This document shows, in pieces, positions 15,196 to 24,564 of a DNA stretch of 64,000 bases. The stretch spans positions 2,542,001-2,606,000 of the forward strand of contig JAJHOH010000001.1 in the NCBI GenBank assembly GCA_021651055.1, read 5' to 3'. Position 1 is the first letter of the stretch. Each line of letters starts with the position of its first letter. Origin of the DNA: Candidatus Manganitrophus morganii. Lineage in GTDB: Bacteria > Nitrospirota > Nitrospiria > SBBL01 > Manganitrophaceae. The notes beneath the pieces are model-generated. The model was not told the DNA's origin, ran no database searches, and was given only the letters and a program-made list of their open reading frames with translations. The translations under genes were made by a program, and so were the position numbers.

Positions 15196-15224
15196 GGGGG
15201 CAGATAGTAACGGTGAATGTTCTA

Positions 15225-15233
15225 TGATATAAT
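15225..15233 (+). promoter_or_regulatory. Extended -10 promoter for secA
   Basis: TGATATAAT at 15225-15233 is a perfect extended -10 element (TG-n-TATAAT). No clear -35 box is present, which is common for this class. Transcription would start near 15240, about 37 bases before the secA ATG, directly after the strong cold-shock terminator. Confidence 0.6.
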
Positions 15234-15276
15234 CAAAACATTTTGAGAAGTACTCTCTTAGGTTAAGGGAATTGCA

Positions 15277-17934
15277 ATGCTAGATATTCTATTAAAGAAG
15301 GTCATCGGGAGCAGAAATGACCGGGAGCTCAAGCGGCTTTGGCCCGTCGTAGCCAAAGTGAATGAGCTTGAGGAGTCGATTTCCCCGCTCTCGGACGATG
15401 GGCTCCGTGAGAAAACAGCCGCCTTCCGTCAACAACTTGCGGAGGGGACGCCGACCAACGAAGAATTATCCAAACGACTCGAAGCCATTCTGCCGGAAGC
15501 CTTTGCCGTGGTTCGTGAGGGATCGAAACGCGTCCTCGGGATGCGCCATTTTGACGTACAGATTGTAGGAGGGATGGCCCTGCACGAGGGGAAGATCGCC
15601 GAGATGAAGACGGGGGAGGGGAAGACGTTGGTCGCGACGCTTCCCGTTTATCTTAATGCGCTGACGGGACGCGGCGTTCATGTGATTACGGTGAACGACT
15701 ATCTGGCGAGAAGAGACTCGCAATGGATGGGCGAGCTTTATCGATTCCTCGGACTGACGGTGGGAACCATCCAGCACGATTCGACCGACCGCGAACGCCA
15801 GATCGCCTATGGATCGGACGTAACTTATGGGACCAACAACGAGTTCGGATTTGATTACCTCAGAGACAATATGAAATTTGACCCGCAGAGTTTCGTCCAG
15901 CGGGAATTGAATTATGCCATTGTCGATGAGGTCGACAGCATCTTAATCGACGAGGCGCGAACCCCGCTGATCATCTCGGGTCCGTCTGAAGATTCAACCG
16001 ACCTCTACTATCGGGTCAATCAGGTCATCCCCTCTTTGAAACAGGATAAAGATTATACGATTGAAGAGAAGTCGAAGACGGCGACCCTGACCGAGGAGGG
16101 CAATGCCAAGGTCGAAAAACTGCTCGGTGTCGACAACCTCTACGACATCACAAACATGTCTTTGGTGCACCATGTGCTCCAGGCGCTGAAGGCGCATACC
16201 CTTTTTAAGGCGGATGTCGATTATGTGGTCAAGGACGGCGAGGTCCTCATTGTCGATGAGTTTACCGGTCGCTTGATGCCGGGCCGTCGTTGGAGCGACG
16301 GCCTGCACCAGGCGGTGGAGGCGAAAGAGGGGGTGAAGATCGCCAATGAGAATCAAACCCTCGCTTCCATTACTTTCCAGAATTATTTTCGCATTTACAA
16401 GAAATTGGCCGGGATGACGGGGACGGCCGATACGGAAGCGGCCGAGTTCTCGAAAATTTATAATTTGGAGGTCTTGATCATTCCGCCGAATCGACAAATG
16501 ATCCGGAAGGACTTCTCCGATGTCATCTATCGGACCGAGCGGGAGAAATTCGATGCCATCGTCGAGGAGATCATCGAGTTGAACAAGACCGGTCATCCCG
16601 CCTTGGTGGGAACGATCTCCATCGAGAAATCGGAGCGCCTATCCGCTCTGTTGAAGCGGAAGGGGGTTCCCCACGCGGTGTTGAATGCGAAGTATCACGA
16701 GAAGGAGGCGGAAATCGTCGCGCAGGCGGGGCGCAAAGGGGCCGTGACGATTGCGACCAACATGGCCGGACGCGGGACCGACATCCTTCTCGGAGGCAAT
16801 CCGGAATTCTTGTTCAAGCAATATCATGCGCAACATCCCGACGCGGAGCCGCAGGTCCTTGAAGCGGCGAAGGAAAAAATAAAGAAGACATGCGAGAGCG
16901 AGAAACAGGAGGTCATCGCCTTGGGCGGGCTTCACATCATCGGGACGGAGCGGCACGAGTCGCGGCGGATCGATAATCAGCTGCGGGGCCGGTCGGGACG
17001 GCAGGGTGATCCCGGCTCTTCACGATTTTATCTTGCCCTGGAAGATGATCTTCTCCGTATCTTCGGATCGGATCGGATCTCCAACTTGATGGGCCGTCTT
17101 GGAATGGAAGAGGGGGTTCCGATCGAGCATCGGATGGTCACCCGCGCCATTGAGAACGCCCAGAAACGGGTGGAATCGCACAACTTCGACATTCGAAAAC
17201 AGCTGCTCGAATATGACGACGTGATGAACAAGCAGCGGACCGTCATCTACAATCGCCGCAGGGAGGTCCTCTTTGGTGAACAGGTCAAAGAGGACTTGAA
17301 GGAGATCAGAGAAGAGCAGGTCGATGAGATCTTGGGGCTCTATTGCCCGGAGGGGGCCTATCCCGAGGAATGGGATACCGACGGCCTTCTGGAAACCCTC
17401 TCTCACCAGTTTAATCTCCCCTTCACCAAAGACGAATTGGGTCTGCCCTCCGTTGGAAGAGAGGCTCTGAAAGAGGAAGTCGTCCGGCGGGTGGAGGAGG
17501 CCTACGGCCGAAAAGAATCGGAGATCGGGTCCGAACTATTGCGGCATCTGGAGCGGCAGATCTTTTTGCGGATGATCGACACCCATTGGAAAGATCATCT
17601 CCTTGGAATGGACTACCTGAAGGAAGGAATCGGCCTGCGCGGGTATGGACAGAAAGATCCTCTCAGCGAATACAAGCGGGAGGGTTTTGAAATGTTCTCC
17701 GCAATGATCGACCGGATCAAGCGGGATACCATTGAGCATCTTCTGCGCGTGCAAGTGATGCGGGAGGAGAAGAAACCGATCGCTCAGGTTTTCCCCAAGG
17801 CGCAAGAGATGCAGATGAACCGGGGAGATTCGGCGCCGGTTCGGACCGTTCAACGTTCCGAGAAAAAGATCGGAAGGAACGATCTCTGCAGTTGCGGGAG
17901 CGGGAAAAAATATAAGAAGTGCCACGGAAGATAA
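15277..17934 (+). CDS. secA: Preprotein translocase ATPase SecA
   Basis: SecA drives proteins through SecYEG using ATP. At 885 residues it has the usual length and domain order: NBD1 with Walker A (MKTGEGKTL, about 104-112) and the DEVD motif ([20 protein letters not shown]), the preprotein-crosslinking domain, NBD2 with the GRGTDI motif, the helical scaffold and wing, and a C-terminal zinc site (C871, C873, C882, H883 in [13 protein letters not shown]) that binds SecB and phospholipid in other bacteria. The ATG at 15277 follows AAGGGA. The next gene begins at or just after the stop. Confidence 0.98.
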   Translation: MLDILLKKVIGSRNDRELKRLWPVVAKVNELEESISPLSDDGLREKTAAFRQQLAEGTPTNEELSKRLEAILPEAFAVVREGSKRVLGMRHFDVQIVGGMALHEGKIAEMKTGEGKTLVATLPVYLNALTGRGVHVITVNDYLARRDSQWMGELYRFLGLTVGTIQHDSTDRERQIAYGSDVTYGTNNEFGFDYLRDNMKFDPQSFVQRELNYAIVDEVDSILIDEARTPLIISGPSEDSTDLYYRVNQVIPSLKQDKDYTIEEKSKTATLTEEGNAKVEKLLGVDNLYDITNMSLVHHVLQALKAHTLFKADVDYVVKDGEVLIVDEFTGRLMPGRRWSDGLHQAVEAKEGVKIANENQTLASITFQNYFRIYKKLAGMTGTADTEAAEFSKIYNLEVLIIPPNRQMIRKDFSDVIYRTEREKFDAIVEEIIELNKTGHPALVGTISIEKSERLSALLKRKGVPHAVLNAKYHEKEAEIVAQAGRKGAVTIATNMAGRGTDILLGGNPEFLFKQYHAQHPDAEPQVLEAAKEKIKKTCESEKQEVIALGGLHIIGTERHESRRIDNQLRGRSGRQGDPGSSRFYLALEDDLLRIFGSDRISNLMGRLGMEEGVPIEHRMVTRAIENAQKRVESHNFDIRKQLLEYDDVMNKQRTVIYNRRREVLFGEQVKEDLKEIREEQVDEILGLYCPEGAYPEEWDTDGLLETLSHQFNLPFTKDELGLPSVGREALKEEVVRRVEEAYGRKESEIGSELLRHLERQIFLRMIDTHWKDHLLGMDYLKEGIGLRGYGQKDPLSEYKREGFEMFSAMIDRIKRDTIEHLLRVQVMREEKKPIAQVFPKAQEMQMNRGDSAPVRTVQRSEKKIGRNDLCSCGSGKKYKKCHGR

Positions 17935-17936
17935 GT

Positions 17937-19070
17937 GTGAAGAAAAGAAACACCGAAATCCGATCAGGCCGCAAAACATCTATTTCACGCAAAACGTCTA
18001 TTTCAAATGATCCTCCTCTTCGCCTTCTGGCTCAAGAAAATGCCCGCCTAAAACAAGAGCTCCGCCAAAAAACGAGAGAGCTGGCCTATTTCATCAGTGT
18101 CGGGAAGGCCCTCACCTCGACCCTTGAACTCAAGAAAATGCTCCGCGTCATTATGAGCACCGCTCAGAAAATGGTCCGAGGCGAATCGTGGTCGCTTCTC
18201 TTGAGCGATGAGATGAAGGATGAACTTTATTTCGAGTTGACGAAGGGGATCAATCCGAAGTCGATCAAGGGGGTTCGTTACAAATGGGGGGAGGGACCGG
18301 TCGGCTGGGTCGCGGAGAAGGGAATTCCCCTGCTCATCACCGATTTCTCCAAGGAGACGCAATTCCAGCGAAGTGAGTTTTATCCTCATACAAAAGTGAA
18401 ATCGGTCCTCTCCGTGCCGATCATCAGCAAACGGAAAGTGATCGGCGTGATTCAGATGATCAACCGGTCGGACCGAAGAGCGTTTGATCAGAACGATCTC
18501 GATCTTTTGTTAAAGTTGGTCGACCAGGCGGCCCTGGCGATCGAGCGCTCCTCGCTCTACCAGAAGATGTCCGATCTTGCAACGACCGACGACCTGACCC
18601 GCCTCTACAATTTCCGATTTTTGGATCAGACGCTCGATATCGAGATCAAGCGATGCCAGCGCTATGGCTCGTGTATCTCGCTGATCTTCCTCGATATGGA
18701 TCATTTCAAATTGGTTAATGATCAATACGGCCACCTGATGGGAAGTCAGGTTTTGATCGAGGTGGCCCAGATCCTCCGAAAGACGCTTCGGGAGGTCGAT
18801 ATCATCGCGCGGTATGGAGGGGACGAGTTTGTCGTCGTTCTTCCGGAGACCAACGTGGAGACCTCTTCCCGGATCGCCCATCGGGTTCGAAACGCCATTC
18901 GCACCCATGAATTCCTAAAGCGGGAGGGACTTTCCATTCACCTTTCCGCCAGCTTCGGCATCGCCGGATTTCCGGAGCATGCCAAGAATAAGACCGATCT
19001 GATCCGCCTCGCCGACCAAGCGATGTACAAGGCAAAGGTCATGGGGCGAGATAAGATCTTCCTGGCGTGA
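17937..19070 (+). CDS. GAF-GGDEF diguanylate cyclase
   Basis: This 377-residue protein makes cyclic di-GMP from GTP. It has a basic, Ser/Arg-rich start, a coiled coil (about residues 20-48), a GAF sensor domain (about 55-200) and a GGDEF domain (about 210-375). The active motif RYGGDEF is intact, and REVD sits exactly five residues before it, the product-inhibition I-site. No membrane segment is present, so it is cytoplasmic. The GTG at 17937 follows GGAAG and starts right after secA; another GTG at 17919 overlaps secA and is less likely. Cyclic di-GMP often controls type IV pili, so a link to the pil genes here is plausible but not shown. Confidence 0.93.
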   Translation: MKKRNTEIRSGRKTSISRKTSISNDPPLRLLAQENARLKQELRQKTRELAYFISVGKALTSTLELKKMLRVIMSTAQKMVRGESWSLLLSDEMKDELYFELTKGINPKSIKGVRYKWGEGPVGWVAEKGIPLLITDFSKETQFQRSEFYPHTKVKSVLSVPIISKRKVIGVIQMINRSDRRAFDQNDLDLLLKLVDQAALAIERSSLYQKMSDLATTDDLTRLYNFRFLDQTLDIEIKRCQRYGSCISLIFLDMDHFKLVNDQYGHLMGSQVLIEVAQILRKTLREVDIIARYGGDEFVVVLPETNVETSSRIAHRVRNAIRTHEFLKREGLSIHLSASFGIAGFPEHAKNKTDLIRLADQAMYKAKVMGRDKIFLA

Positions 19071-19074
19071 AAAA

Positions 19075-19107
19075 ATCGTTAAATGTTATTCGTCAATCGT
19101 TAAATGT
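19075..19107. repeat. Two copies of a dispersed ATCGTTAAATGT element
   Basis: ATCGTTAAATGT occurs at 19075-19086 and again at 19096-19107, between two convergent genes. Close variants occur at 46104-46173 and 59041-59053, always between genes. See the finding on dispersed repeats. Confidence 0.65.
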
Positions 19108-19119
19108 AAAGCCAGCCGA

Positions 19120-19147
19120 TGAACCGTCTTGTTTCTTTTACGGTTCA
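19120..19147. terminator. Possible bidirectional hairpin between convergent genes
   Basis: TGAACCGT at 19120-19127 and ACGGTTCA at 19140-19147 form an 8-base stem with a 12-base loop. It lies between the ends of the diguanylate cyclase gene and the minus-strand gene and could end transcription in either direction. The flanking T and A runs are short. Confidence 0.3.
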
Positions 19148-19176
19148 CTTTTGACGTTGAACGAAGAACGATCCGC

Positions 19177-21762
19177 TCAGAACGGGAATCCCGCTGCGAT
19201 GTAATAATGGGGTTTCTTTTCGGCCTTGATCGTGGAGCCGATCGGGATCGCCACATCAAACCGGAAAATAATGGGATAGAACCCCAGCGTGTCGACATGC
19301 CACCGAATCCCCGCGCCGACATCGGCCTCGTATTCGTCGAACTGAAAGACGTTGTGGGAGTCGGTTACCATGCCGGTGTCGGCGAAAAGCGCCCCCTGCA
19401 AGGTATGGGTTAACGCCAGCCCGGCGAGGTTGATGTCGCTGTCGTAGACGAGCGGGAAACGGTGTTCCACCGAAATCAGCGCGATATTATCCCCCTCGAA
19501 TCGAAGCGGCGTGAAACCGCGCATCCCTTCATCTCCTCCTAAGAAAAACCGGCTGTTCTCGAAAAGCGAACCGAACGATTGGCCGATCAGAAAGCGCCCC
19601 GCGAATTCGTGATAATTCGAGAAGGAGAAAACGCGGCGCAGATCGAGGGTGACCTGGAAGAGATTTTCATATTTCCCCCCGGTAAAACGTTGATCATAAC
19701 CGAGGTTAATGTTGAATTTGGGGAATCGTCCCGTCAGCCGCTGGATGTTTAAGTTGGCAAGAAGCGGGATATTCGGGTAGCTGAGGGAGTAGCCGACGTG
19801 AACGGTCCCCGCCCGGTCCTCCGGCGGCTTGTCTTTCGGCACTTGCGGACCTTGATAGGAAAGCCCGACCGTGACGGTGTGGTTGTTCTTAAAGATGTGG
19901 CTGAACTCCACCCGGGCGGTGTCTCCTTCCTCTTTGTGAGAAAAATCGAATCCGATCCGATTCTCCCTGTCATAAACGGGCTGGAAGAGAAGCCCCGCCT
20001 TGTAGCTCAGTTGACCCGTGTTGACATCGTAGCTGGCGCCGTACCGATTCAGAAGGATCTTCCAGAGTTTCGGGTCGCGGTTGTTCAACCGATTCGGATC
20101 GCTGGAGTTCTTGTCCGGATCGAGTTCGATCACGCTGATCGGGGACGGGGTGATTAAAACCTCCTGATGAACCTCTCCATCCCCCTCCCAGACAAGCGGA
20201 ATTCTGGAGCCGTTTTCTTCGATCGCGAGGATCTCCACCGGCTCCACCCCTTCCCCATGTTTTCGAAGAGTGATCGTGGTTTTGTAAGCCTCTCCGACCT
20301 GCTCTCGATCGATTTCCTCTATTCCAAAGTCGAGCGCCGGATTCGACATCAACCACTGCTCGAAAAACCAGTCGTGTGTATGCCCGGAGGCGCGATAAAG
20401 AACCTTTCTGAAAGGGGTTTGCCCGCCCGTTTGGATTTCCTTGCGATAATCCTCTACGACCCTTCTGATCGTCTCGTGGCCCAAGAGGTTTTCCAGCTTG
20501 GAAAAGATCGCGGTCCCTTCCGGACGGGGGTGATTGAAAAACTGGATATCCTCGTTCATGATCGGCGCCACCTTCTCTTTAAAGTAACTTTGCCGAAACG
20601 GAAGATCTTTTGAATAGAGAATTTCGTCGATGACGGGGATGAATCCGATCGGCCGAAGCCACTTTTCAAGATTCGGTTTGTCCCCGTATGTTTTCTCAAG
20701 GAATCTTTCCATTTCAAGATCGGCCATTCCTTCAATGAGCCAAGCTTCTTCCCAGGGAAGCTTCTCTCGCCAAAGCAGGAGGAAAATCCCTCGGGCGACG
20801 CTGGCTTCATGGAACCGTTTCAACAACGGAAAGACTTTAAAAAGCCGGTTGTTCAAAAAGAGGAGCTTGGCGCCTGCAGTGACGAAATCTTGGTAAAGGT
20901 AGGCCTCGGCCATCTGCAGTCGCGTCGGAGGGAGCGGACCGGAATGTTCTAGAAAATGAGAGACCGCCTTCCGGGCGGCCTTCATCACCTGGTTCGCATA
21001 GGCGCGATCTCGCGGTAGGAAATGGTAGACAAGGTCAACCTGGTCAATCTTTTTCTCTTTTTTGGCAAGCTTCTTTCCAATGGAGAGTGAAAAGTAAGGA
21101 AGGAGATCGGCCTGTAATGAATAGGTCACATCCCCCCCCTCCCGGCTTTCGAATTCCGGCGGAGAAGAGGCAAGAAGATCAAGATGCTCACTCAAGGTGA
21201 GACGGATTTGAAATCGGCTGATGGGAGGGGGAAGGAGAAAATCCCACTTTCCTTCGGAGAACTGCGGCAAATAGGGATGCCAACCTCCTTGAAGCGTGAC
21301 GAGATTCCAATGATAACCGAAGACGCCGTACTTCTGCGGAATCACAGTAATGAAATGAACCAGAAACTCGAATGTCTCCTGGGGAGGAATCGGGGTCGGG
21401 AGGCGGATCTTCATCAGAATCCGTTTTTTAAAAAGCTCCGGGAAATAGGGGAGGTTTTGACCTTTCAAGTCTTGGACGGAGGTGATGATCTGCTCCCCCG
21501 GATTAAAATCGACCGGGTAGGCCCGCTTATATAGATTTTGATCGATGTCCGGATCTCTTTCAAGATAGAGGTTCGGATAAAGAAAGAGGTAAAGCTCCGA
21601 GAGAGGTTCGTCGCCGGTGTTCGTGAAGGCGATTTTCTCCGAGCCGTAGATGCGGTGCTCTTCCTCGGAATAGGCGGCTACAATATCGTATCGAGGGGTA
21701 GATGCCGAAGCGTGGGCGGGGTTCGCGATGAGCAGGAGAAGGGGGAATAATAGAATGATCAT
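19177..21762 (-). CDS. M1-peptidase-like protein fused to an Omp85-type outer-membrane barrel
   Basis: The 861-residue protein starts with a signal peptide (about 1-19, ending AHA). Residues about 24-480 follow the M1 aminopeptidase plan: an N-terminal beta domain, a YGVFGYHWN and GWHPYLPQF segment, then EEAWLIEGMADLEMERF, which matches the WLxEGxA part of M1 active sites. The zinc motif HExxH is missing; the expected positions are S321, V322 and G325, so catalysis is unlikely. Residues about 570-861 are beta strands with GGDEGMRGFTPLRFEGDN and ISVEHRFPLVYD, the Bac_surface_Ag (BamA/TamA) barrel signature, and the chain ends in Phe. No POTRA repeats are obvious. It is the only minus-strand gene here. 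Confidence 0.85.
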   Translation of the reverse strand: MIILLFPLLLLIANPAHASASTPRYDIVAAYSEEEHRIYGSEKIAFTNTGDEPLSELYLFLYPNLYLERDPDIDQNLYKRAYPVDFNPGEQIITSVQDLKGQNLPYFPELFKKRILMKIRLPTPIPPQETFEFLVHFITVIPQKYGVFGYHWNLVTLQGGWHPYLPQFSEGKWDFLLPPPISRFQIRLTLSEHLDLLASSPPEFESREGGDVTYSLQADLLPYFSLSIGKKLAKKEKKIDQVDLVYHFLPRDRAYANQVMKAARKAVSHFLEHSGPLPPTRLQMAEAYLYQDFVTAGAKLLFLNNRLFKVFPLLKRFHEASVARGIFLLLWREKLPWEEAWLIEGMADLEMERFLEKTYGDKPNLEKWLRPIGFIPVIDEILYSKDLPFRQSYFKEKVAPIMNEDIQFFNHPRPEGTAIFSKLENLLGHETIRRVVEDYRKEIQTGGQTPFRKVLYRASGHTHDWFFEQWLMSNPALDFGIEEIDREQVGEAYKTTITLRKHGEGVEPVEILAIEENGSRIPLVWEGDGEVHQEVLITPSPISVIELDPDKNSSDPNRLNNRDPKLWKILLNRYGASYDVNTGQLSYKAGLLFQPVYDRENRIGFDFSHKEEGDTARVEFSHIFKNNHTVTVGLSYQGPQVPKDKPPEDRAGTVHVGYSLSYPNIPLLANLNIQRLTGRFPKFNINLGYDQRFTGGKYENLFQVTLDLRRVFSFSNYHEFAGRFLIGQSFGSLFENSRFFLGGDEGMRGFTPLRFEGDNIALISVEHRFPLVYDSDINLAGLALTHTLQGALFADTGMVTDSHNVFQFDEYEADVGAGIRWHVDTLGFYPIIFRFDVAIPIGSTIKAEKKPHYYIAAGFPF

Positions 21763-21769
21763 TTAAGCC

Positions 21770-21778
21770 ATTATAACA
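21770..21778 (-). promoter_or_regulatory. Extended -10 promoter of the M1-like/Omp85 gene, near-leaderless
   Basis: On the minus strand TGTTATAAT (21778 down to 21770) is a perfect extended -10 element. The ATG begins seven bases after it, so transcription would start at or one base before the start codon. No ribosome site is present. The -35 position has only a weak match. Confidence 0.55.
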
Positions 21779-21904
21779 TTTTTCTACGAGGCGATGAATC
21801 GAAACGCTTGCAGTATATGCGATTTGTGGTTGTATCGCCAGCCCCTGACGGAAACGAAACCGGACTTATTGATTCTTCCGGCTCGTTTCGGTAGAGTAAG
21901 GACC

Positions 21905-23077
21905 ATGTCGAAACCCGAATTGATTGCCTTCCTTCGTGAAGAAATCGTGAAACAGGGGCCGATCCCGTTTTCCCGCTTCATGGAGGAGGCCCTTTATCAC
22001 CCTGTCTTCGGCTACTACACTTCTCCCGGCGAGAAGATCGGTCCCCAAGGAGATTATTACACGAGCAGTTCGGTCCACCCCATTTTCGGGGAACTTCTTG
22101 CCAAGCAATTCCATCAGATGCTCCTCCCCCTCGGTGAGGGTGAATCGGGTTATATGCTGGTCGAAATGGGGGCCGGAAAGGGAAGCCTCTGCTTCGATAT
22201 TCTCAGCTATTTTCAGAGAGAATCCCCCCCCTTTTTCAGCCGCCTGAAATATATCATCATCGAAAAAAGCCCCGCGCTCAGAGAACGGCAGAGGGAGCGA
22301 TTGAATTCCTCTTTCCCGAATCAGGTTCGATGGGAAAATGAAATCCCCGATCGGCTCGTGGGTCTCCTCTTCTCGAACGAACTGCTCGATGCGATGCCGG
22401 TCCATCGTCTTCGGGTCGAGCAACAATCGGTTCAGGAGATCTATGTCGACTGGAAGGGCGACCGGTTTGTCGAAACACTCGGCCCCCCCTCCACGCCGAG
22501 GCTTCTCGATTATCTTAAAAAGATCGAAGTCCAGTTTGATCGACCGACCGAAATCGAAATCAATCTCCAAGCGGTCGATTGGATGCGCCAGGTCGGACAA
22601 TCGCTGGCGCGGGGGTATGTCGTCACAATCGATTACGGCTATCCGGCGGAAATGCTTTATACTTCCCGCCGCCCCCAGGGAACCTTCCTCTGTTATTACC
22701 GGCATGCAACCAACGAGAATCCTTACGATCATGTGGGGGAGCAAGATATGACCGCCCACATTGATTTTACTTCGCTGGCCAAAGCGGGAGAGGAGGCCGG
22801 GCTCTCCGTGATCGGATTCACCGATCAAACCCATTTTCTCATGGGGCTCGGAATTGCACAGCGAATGGAGCCGTACGCGATGGAGATGGATCGGTCGGAA
22901 AAGGCCAAGAAAGAGTTCCTCGCAATGAAGCAGTTGATGGCCCCGGAACGGATGGGACGGGTCTTCAAAATCTTAATTCAGGGGAAAAATATCCCACCCG
23001 GGCCTTCATTGGACGGACTCCAATTTAAACCTTTTTTTAAGCTCTTGACATTAATTTTTTTCTTCTTTATGATGTGA
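21905..23077 (+). CDS. SAM-dependent methyltransferase of the MidA/NDUFAF7 family
   Basis: This 390-residue protein belongs to the DUF185/COG1565 family, whose human member NDUFAF7 dimethylates an arginine of NDUFS2 (NuoD) during complex I assembly. It shows GPIPFSRFMEEALYHPVFGYY at the start, the SAM-binding VEMGAGKGSLCFDIL, and FSNELLDAMPVHRL, the family signature. The ATG at 21905 follows GTAAGGA; an in-frame ATG at 21794 adds an unrelated leader. The last 15 residues (KPFFKLLTLIFFFFMM) look non-functional because the DNA there is the nuo promoter. The gene sits 33 bases before nuoA. Confidence 0.9.
   Translation: MSKPELIAFLREEIVKQGPIPFSRFMEEALYHPVFGYYTSPGEKIGPQGDYYTSSSVHPIFGELLAKQFHQMLLPLGEGESGYMLVEMGAGKGSLCFDILSYFQRESPPFFSRLKYIIIEKSPALRERQRERLNSSFPNQVRWENEIPDRLVGLLFSNELLDAMPVHRLRVEQQSVQEIYVDWKGDRFVETLGPPSTPRLLDYLKKIEVQFDRPTEIEINLQAVDWMRQVGQSLARGYVVTIDYGYPAEMLYTSRRPQGTFLCYYRHATNENPYDHVGEQDMTAHIDFTSLAKAGEEAGLSVIGFTDQTHFLMGLGIAQRMEPYAMEMDRSEKAKKEFLAMKQLMAPERMGRVFKILIQGKNIPPGPSLDGLQFKPFFKLLTLIFFFFMM
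23045..23073 (+). promoter_or_regulatory. Near-consensus promoter of the nuo operon
   Basis: TTGACA at 23045-23050, a 17-base spacer and TATGAT at 23068-23073 match a sigma-70 promoter in 11 of 12 positions. It overlaps the last codons of the upstream methyltransferase gene. Transcription would start near 23080, about 30 bases before nuoA, leaving the GGAGG at 23094-23098 in the leader. Confidence 0.8.
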
Positions 23078-23110
23078 AACCTGCTGTCTTTTTGGAGGTT
23101 TCAGACGACG

Positions 23111-23482
23111 GTGTCGACCGATCTTTTACCGGCCAATTACCTTCCCATTGTTGTCTTTATCGCCATTGCTTTCGGCTTCGGCGCGGTCACCATTTTAGTC
23201 GGATACCTCGTTCGTCCCAGCAACCCTTATAAAGAAAAACTCTACGCGTATGAGAGCGGCATCCATCCGCTGACTGATGCGCGTCAGATGTTTCCTCTTC
23301 GTTATTATATGATCGCCATGCTCTTCGTGATCTTCGACATCGAGGTGGTTTTCCTCTATCCGTGGGCGGTGGCCTTCCAACAGCTCGGTCTTTTTGCCCT
23401 TGTAGAAATGGTTTTATTTCTTTCGATTTTGTTTGTCGGTTACTTTTACGCTTGGAAAAAAGGAGCCCTGGAATGGGATTGA
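23111..23482 (+). CDS. nuoA: NADH-quinone oxidoreductase subunit A
   Basis: NuoA is a three-helix membrane subunit of complex I at the junction of the peripheral and membrane arms. The 123-residue protein has helices at about 11-33, 65-85 and 92-113 and the conserved loop [40 protein letters not shown]. The acidic FDIE motif is intact. The start is a GTG at 23111; GGAGG lies 12 bases upstream, a slightly long spacing, but the frame and length fit the family. Its stop overlaps the nuoB start. Confidence 0.97.
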   Translation: MSTDLLPANYLPIVVFIAIAFGFGAVTILVGYLVRPSNPYKEKLYAYESGIHPLTDARQMFPLRYYMIAMLFVIFDIEVVFLYPWAVAFQQLGLFALVEMVLFLSILFVGYFYAWKKGALEWD

Positions 23483-23952
23483 TGGATCGGCAGTTCGAGT
23501 CGAATATTGTGACCGCCTCGCTCGATTCGTTGGTGAACTGGGCTCGCAAATCGGCCTTATGGCCGATGACGTTCGGGCTTGCGTGTTGTGCGATTGAAAT
23601 GATCGCCTCCGTTTCCTCTCGATATGATATCGACCGATTCGGGGCCGGTGTTTTTCGGGCCTCCCCTCGGCAGTCGGACCTGATGATTGTCGCGGGAACG
23701 GTCTGCCGTAAGATGGCTCCGGTGATCCGGAGAATTTACGACCAGATGCCGGAGCCGCGTTATGTGATTTCGATGGGCTCCTGCGCCACATCGGGGAACA
23801 TTTACAACAGCTACAGCGTGGTGCAGGGGGTCGATCGCTTCGTTCCGGTTGATATCTACGTGCCAGGATGCCCGCCACGTCCTGAGGCCCTCTTTGCAGG
23901 AATCTTACGGCTTCAGGAAAAAATCATGGAACAAAAAGTCTTTACCAAGTAG
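23473..23952 (+). CDS. nuoB: NADH-quinone oxidoreductase subunit B
   Basis: NuoB carries iron-sulfur cluster N2, the last electron donor to quinone. The 159-residue protein has the four ligands C38, C39, C104 and C133, with [17 protein letters not shown] and [11 protein letters not shown] around them. The ATG at 23473 has AGGAG at 23461-23465. It overlaps nuoA by ten bases, and an ATG at 23482 is a shorter alternative. The open frame further upstream lies in nuoA and is rejected. The protein contacts NuoD at the quinone site. Confidence 0.97.
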   Translation: MGLMDRQFESNIVTASLDSLVNWARKSALWPMTFGLACCAIEMIASVSSRYDIDRFGAGVFRASPRQSDLMIVAGTVCRKMAPVIRRIYDQMPEPRYVISMGSCATSGNIYNSYSVVQGVDRFVPVDIYVPGCPPRPEALFAGILRLQEKIMEQKVFTK

Positions 23953-24019
23953 AAGCGTGCCGGTGGCGCGCCTGAGATCGTCAGGGGCCGCTCGGTTTAC
24001 ACCCTACAGAGCCGTTATT

Positions 24020-24508
24020 ATGCATCCGATTGCCCAAAAAATTCAGGAGAAATTTCCCGACGCCTTCGTCGGGTCGATCGAGGCCCTCGGGGAGGTGTCC
24101 GTTTCGGTCAAGCGGGAGAAGATCGTCGCGATTTGCCGGTTTCTTCACGACGATCCGGCCCTTTCCTTCGACATGATCACCGATATCTGCTCGGTCGACT
24201 TTCCGAACGAAGAGCTTCGGTTCGAGATGATCTATCAATTTTATTCGATTCAGCGGAACCACCGCATCCGGATCAAGGCCCGTGTCCCCGAAGAGGACTG
24301 CACGATCGATTCGGTCACCGGCATCTGGCAGGGGGCGAATTTTATGGAGCGGGAGGTTTATGACATGATGGGGATCGTCTTCAACAACCATCCCGACCTC
24401 CGCCGCATCCTAATGACCGAAGATTACGATGAAGGTTTCCCCCTTCGAAAAGATTTTCCGGTGGAGGGAAAAGGATGGCGGGACACCTTTGAGTTTATGC
24501 CCTCATAA
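24020..24508 (+). CDS. nuoC: NADH-quinone oxidoreductase subunit C
   Basis: NuoC is the 30-kDa-type peripheral-arm subunit. The 162-residue protein shows FDMITDICSVDFPN near residue 52, ARVPEEDCTIDSVTGIWQGANFMEREVYDMMGI, and the C-terminal HPDLRRILMTEDYDEGFPLRKDFPVEG that marks the family. It is separate from NuoD, unlike the NuoCD fusion of E. coli. The ATG at 24020 is chosen because the frame above it is unlike any NuoC. A 67-base gap separates it from nuoB and contains no other signal. Confidence 0.96.
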   Translation: MHPIAQKIQEKFPDAFVGSIEALGEVSVSVKREKIVAICRFLHDDPALSFDMITDICSVDFPNEELRFEMIYQFYSIQRNHRIRIKARVPEEDCTIDSVTGIWQGANFMEREVYDMMGIVFNNHPDLRRILMTEDYDEGFPLRKDFPVEGKGWRDTFEFMPS

Positions 24509-24564
24509 ACAGAACAATCGGTATTCGGCCCGTTGCGATAGAAGCGGGCTATTTTAGGGTAGTA

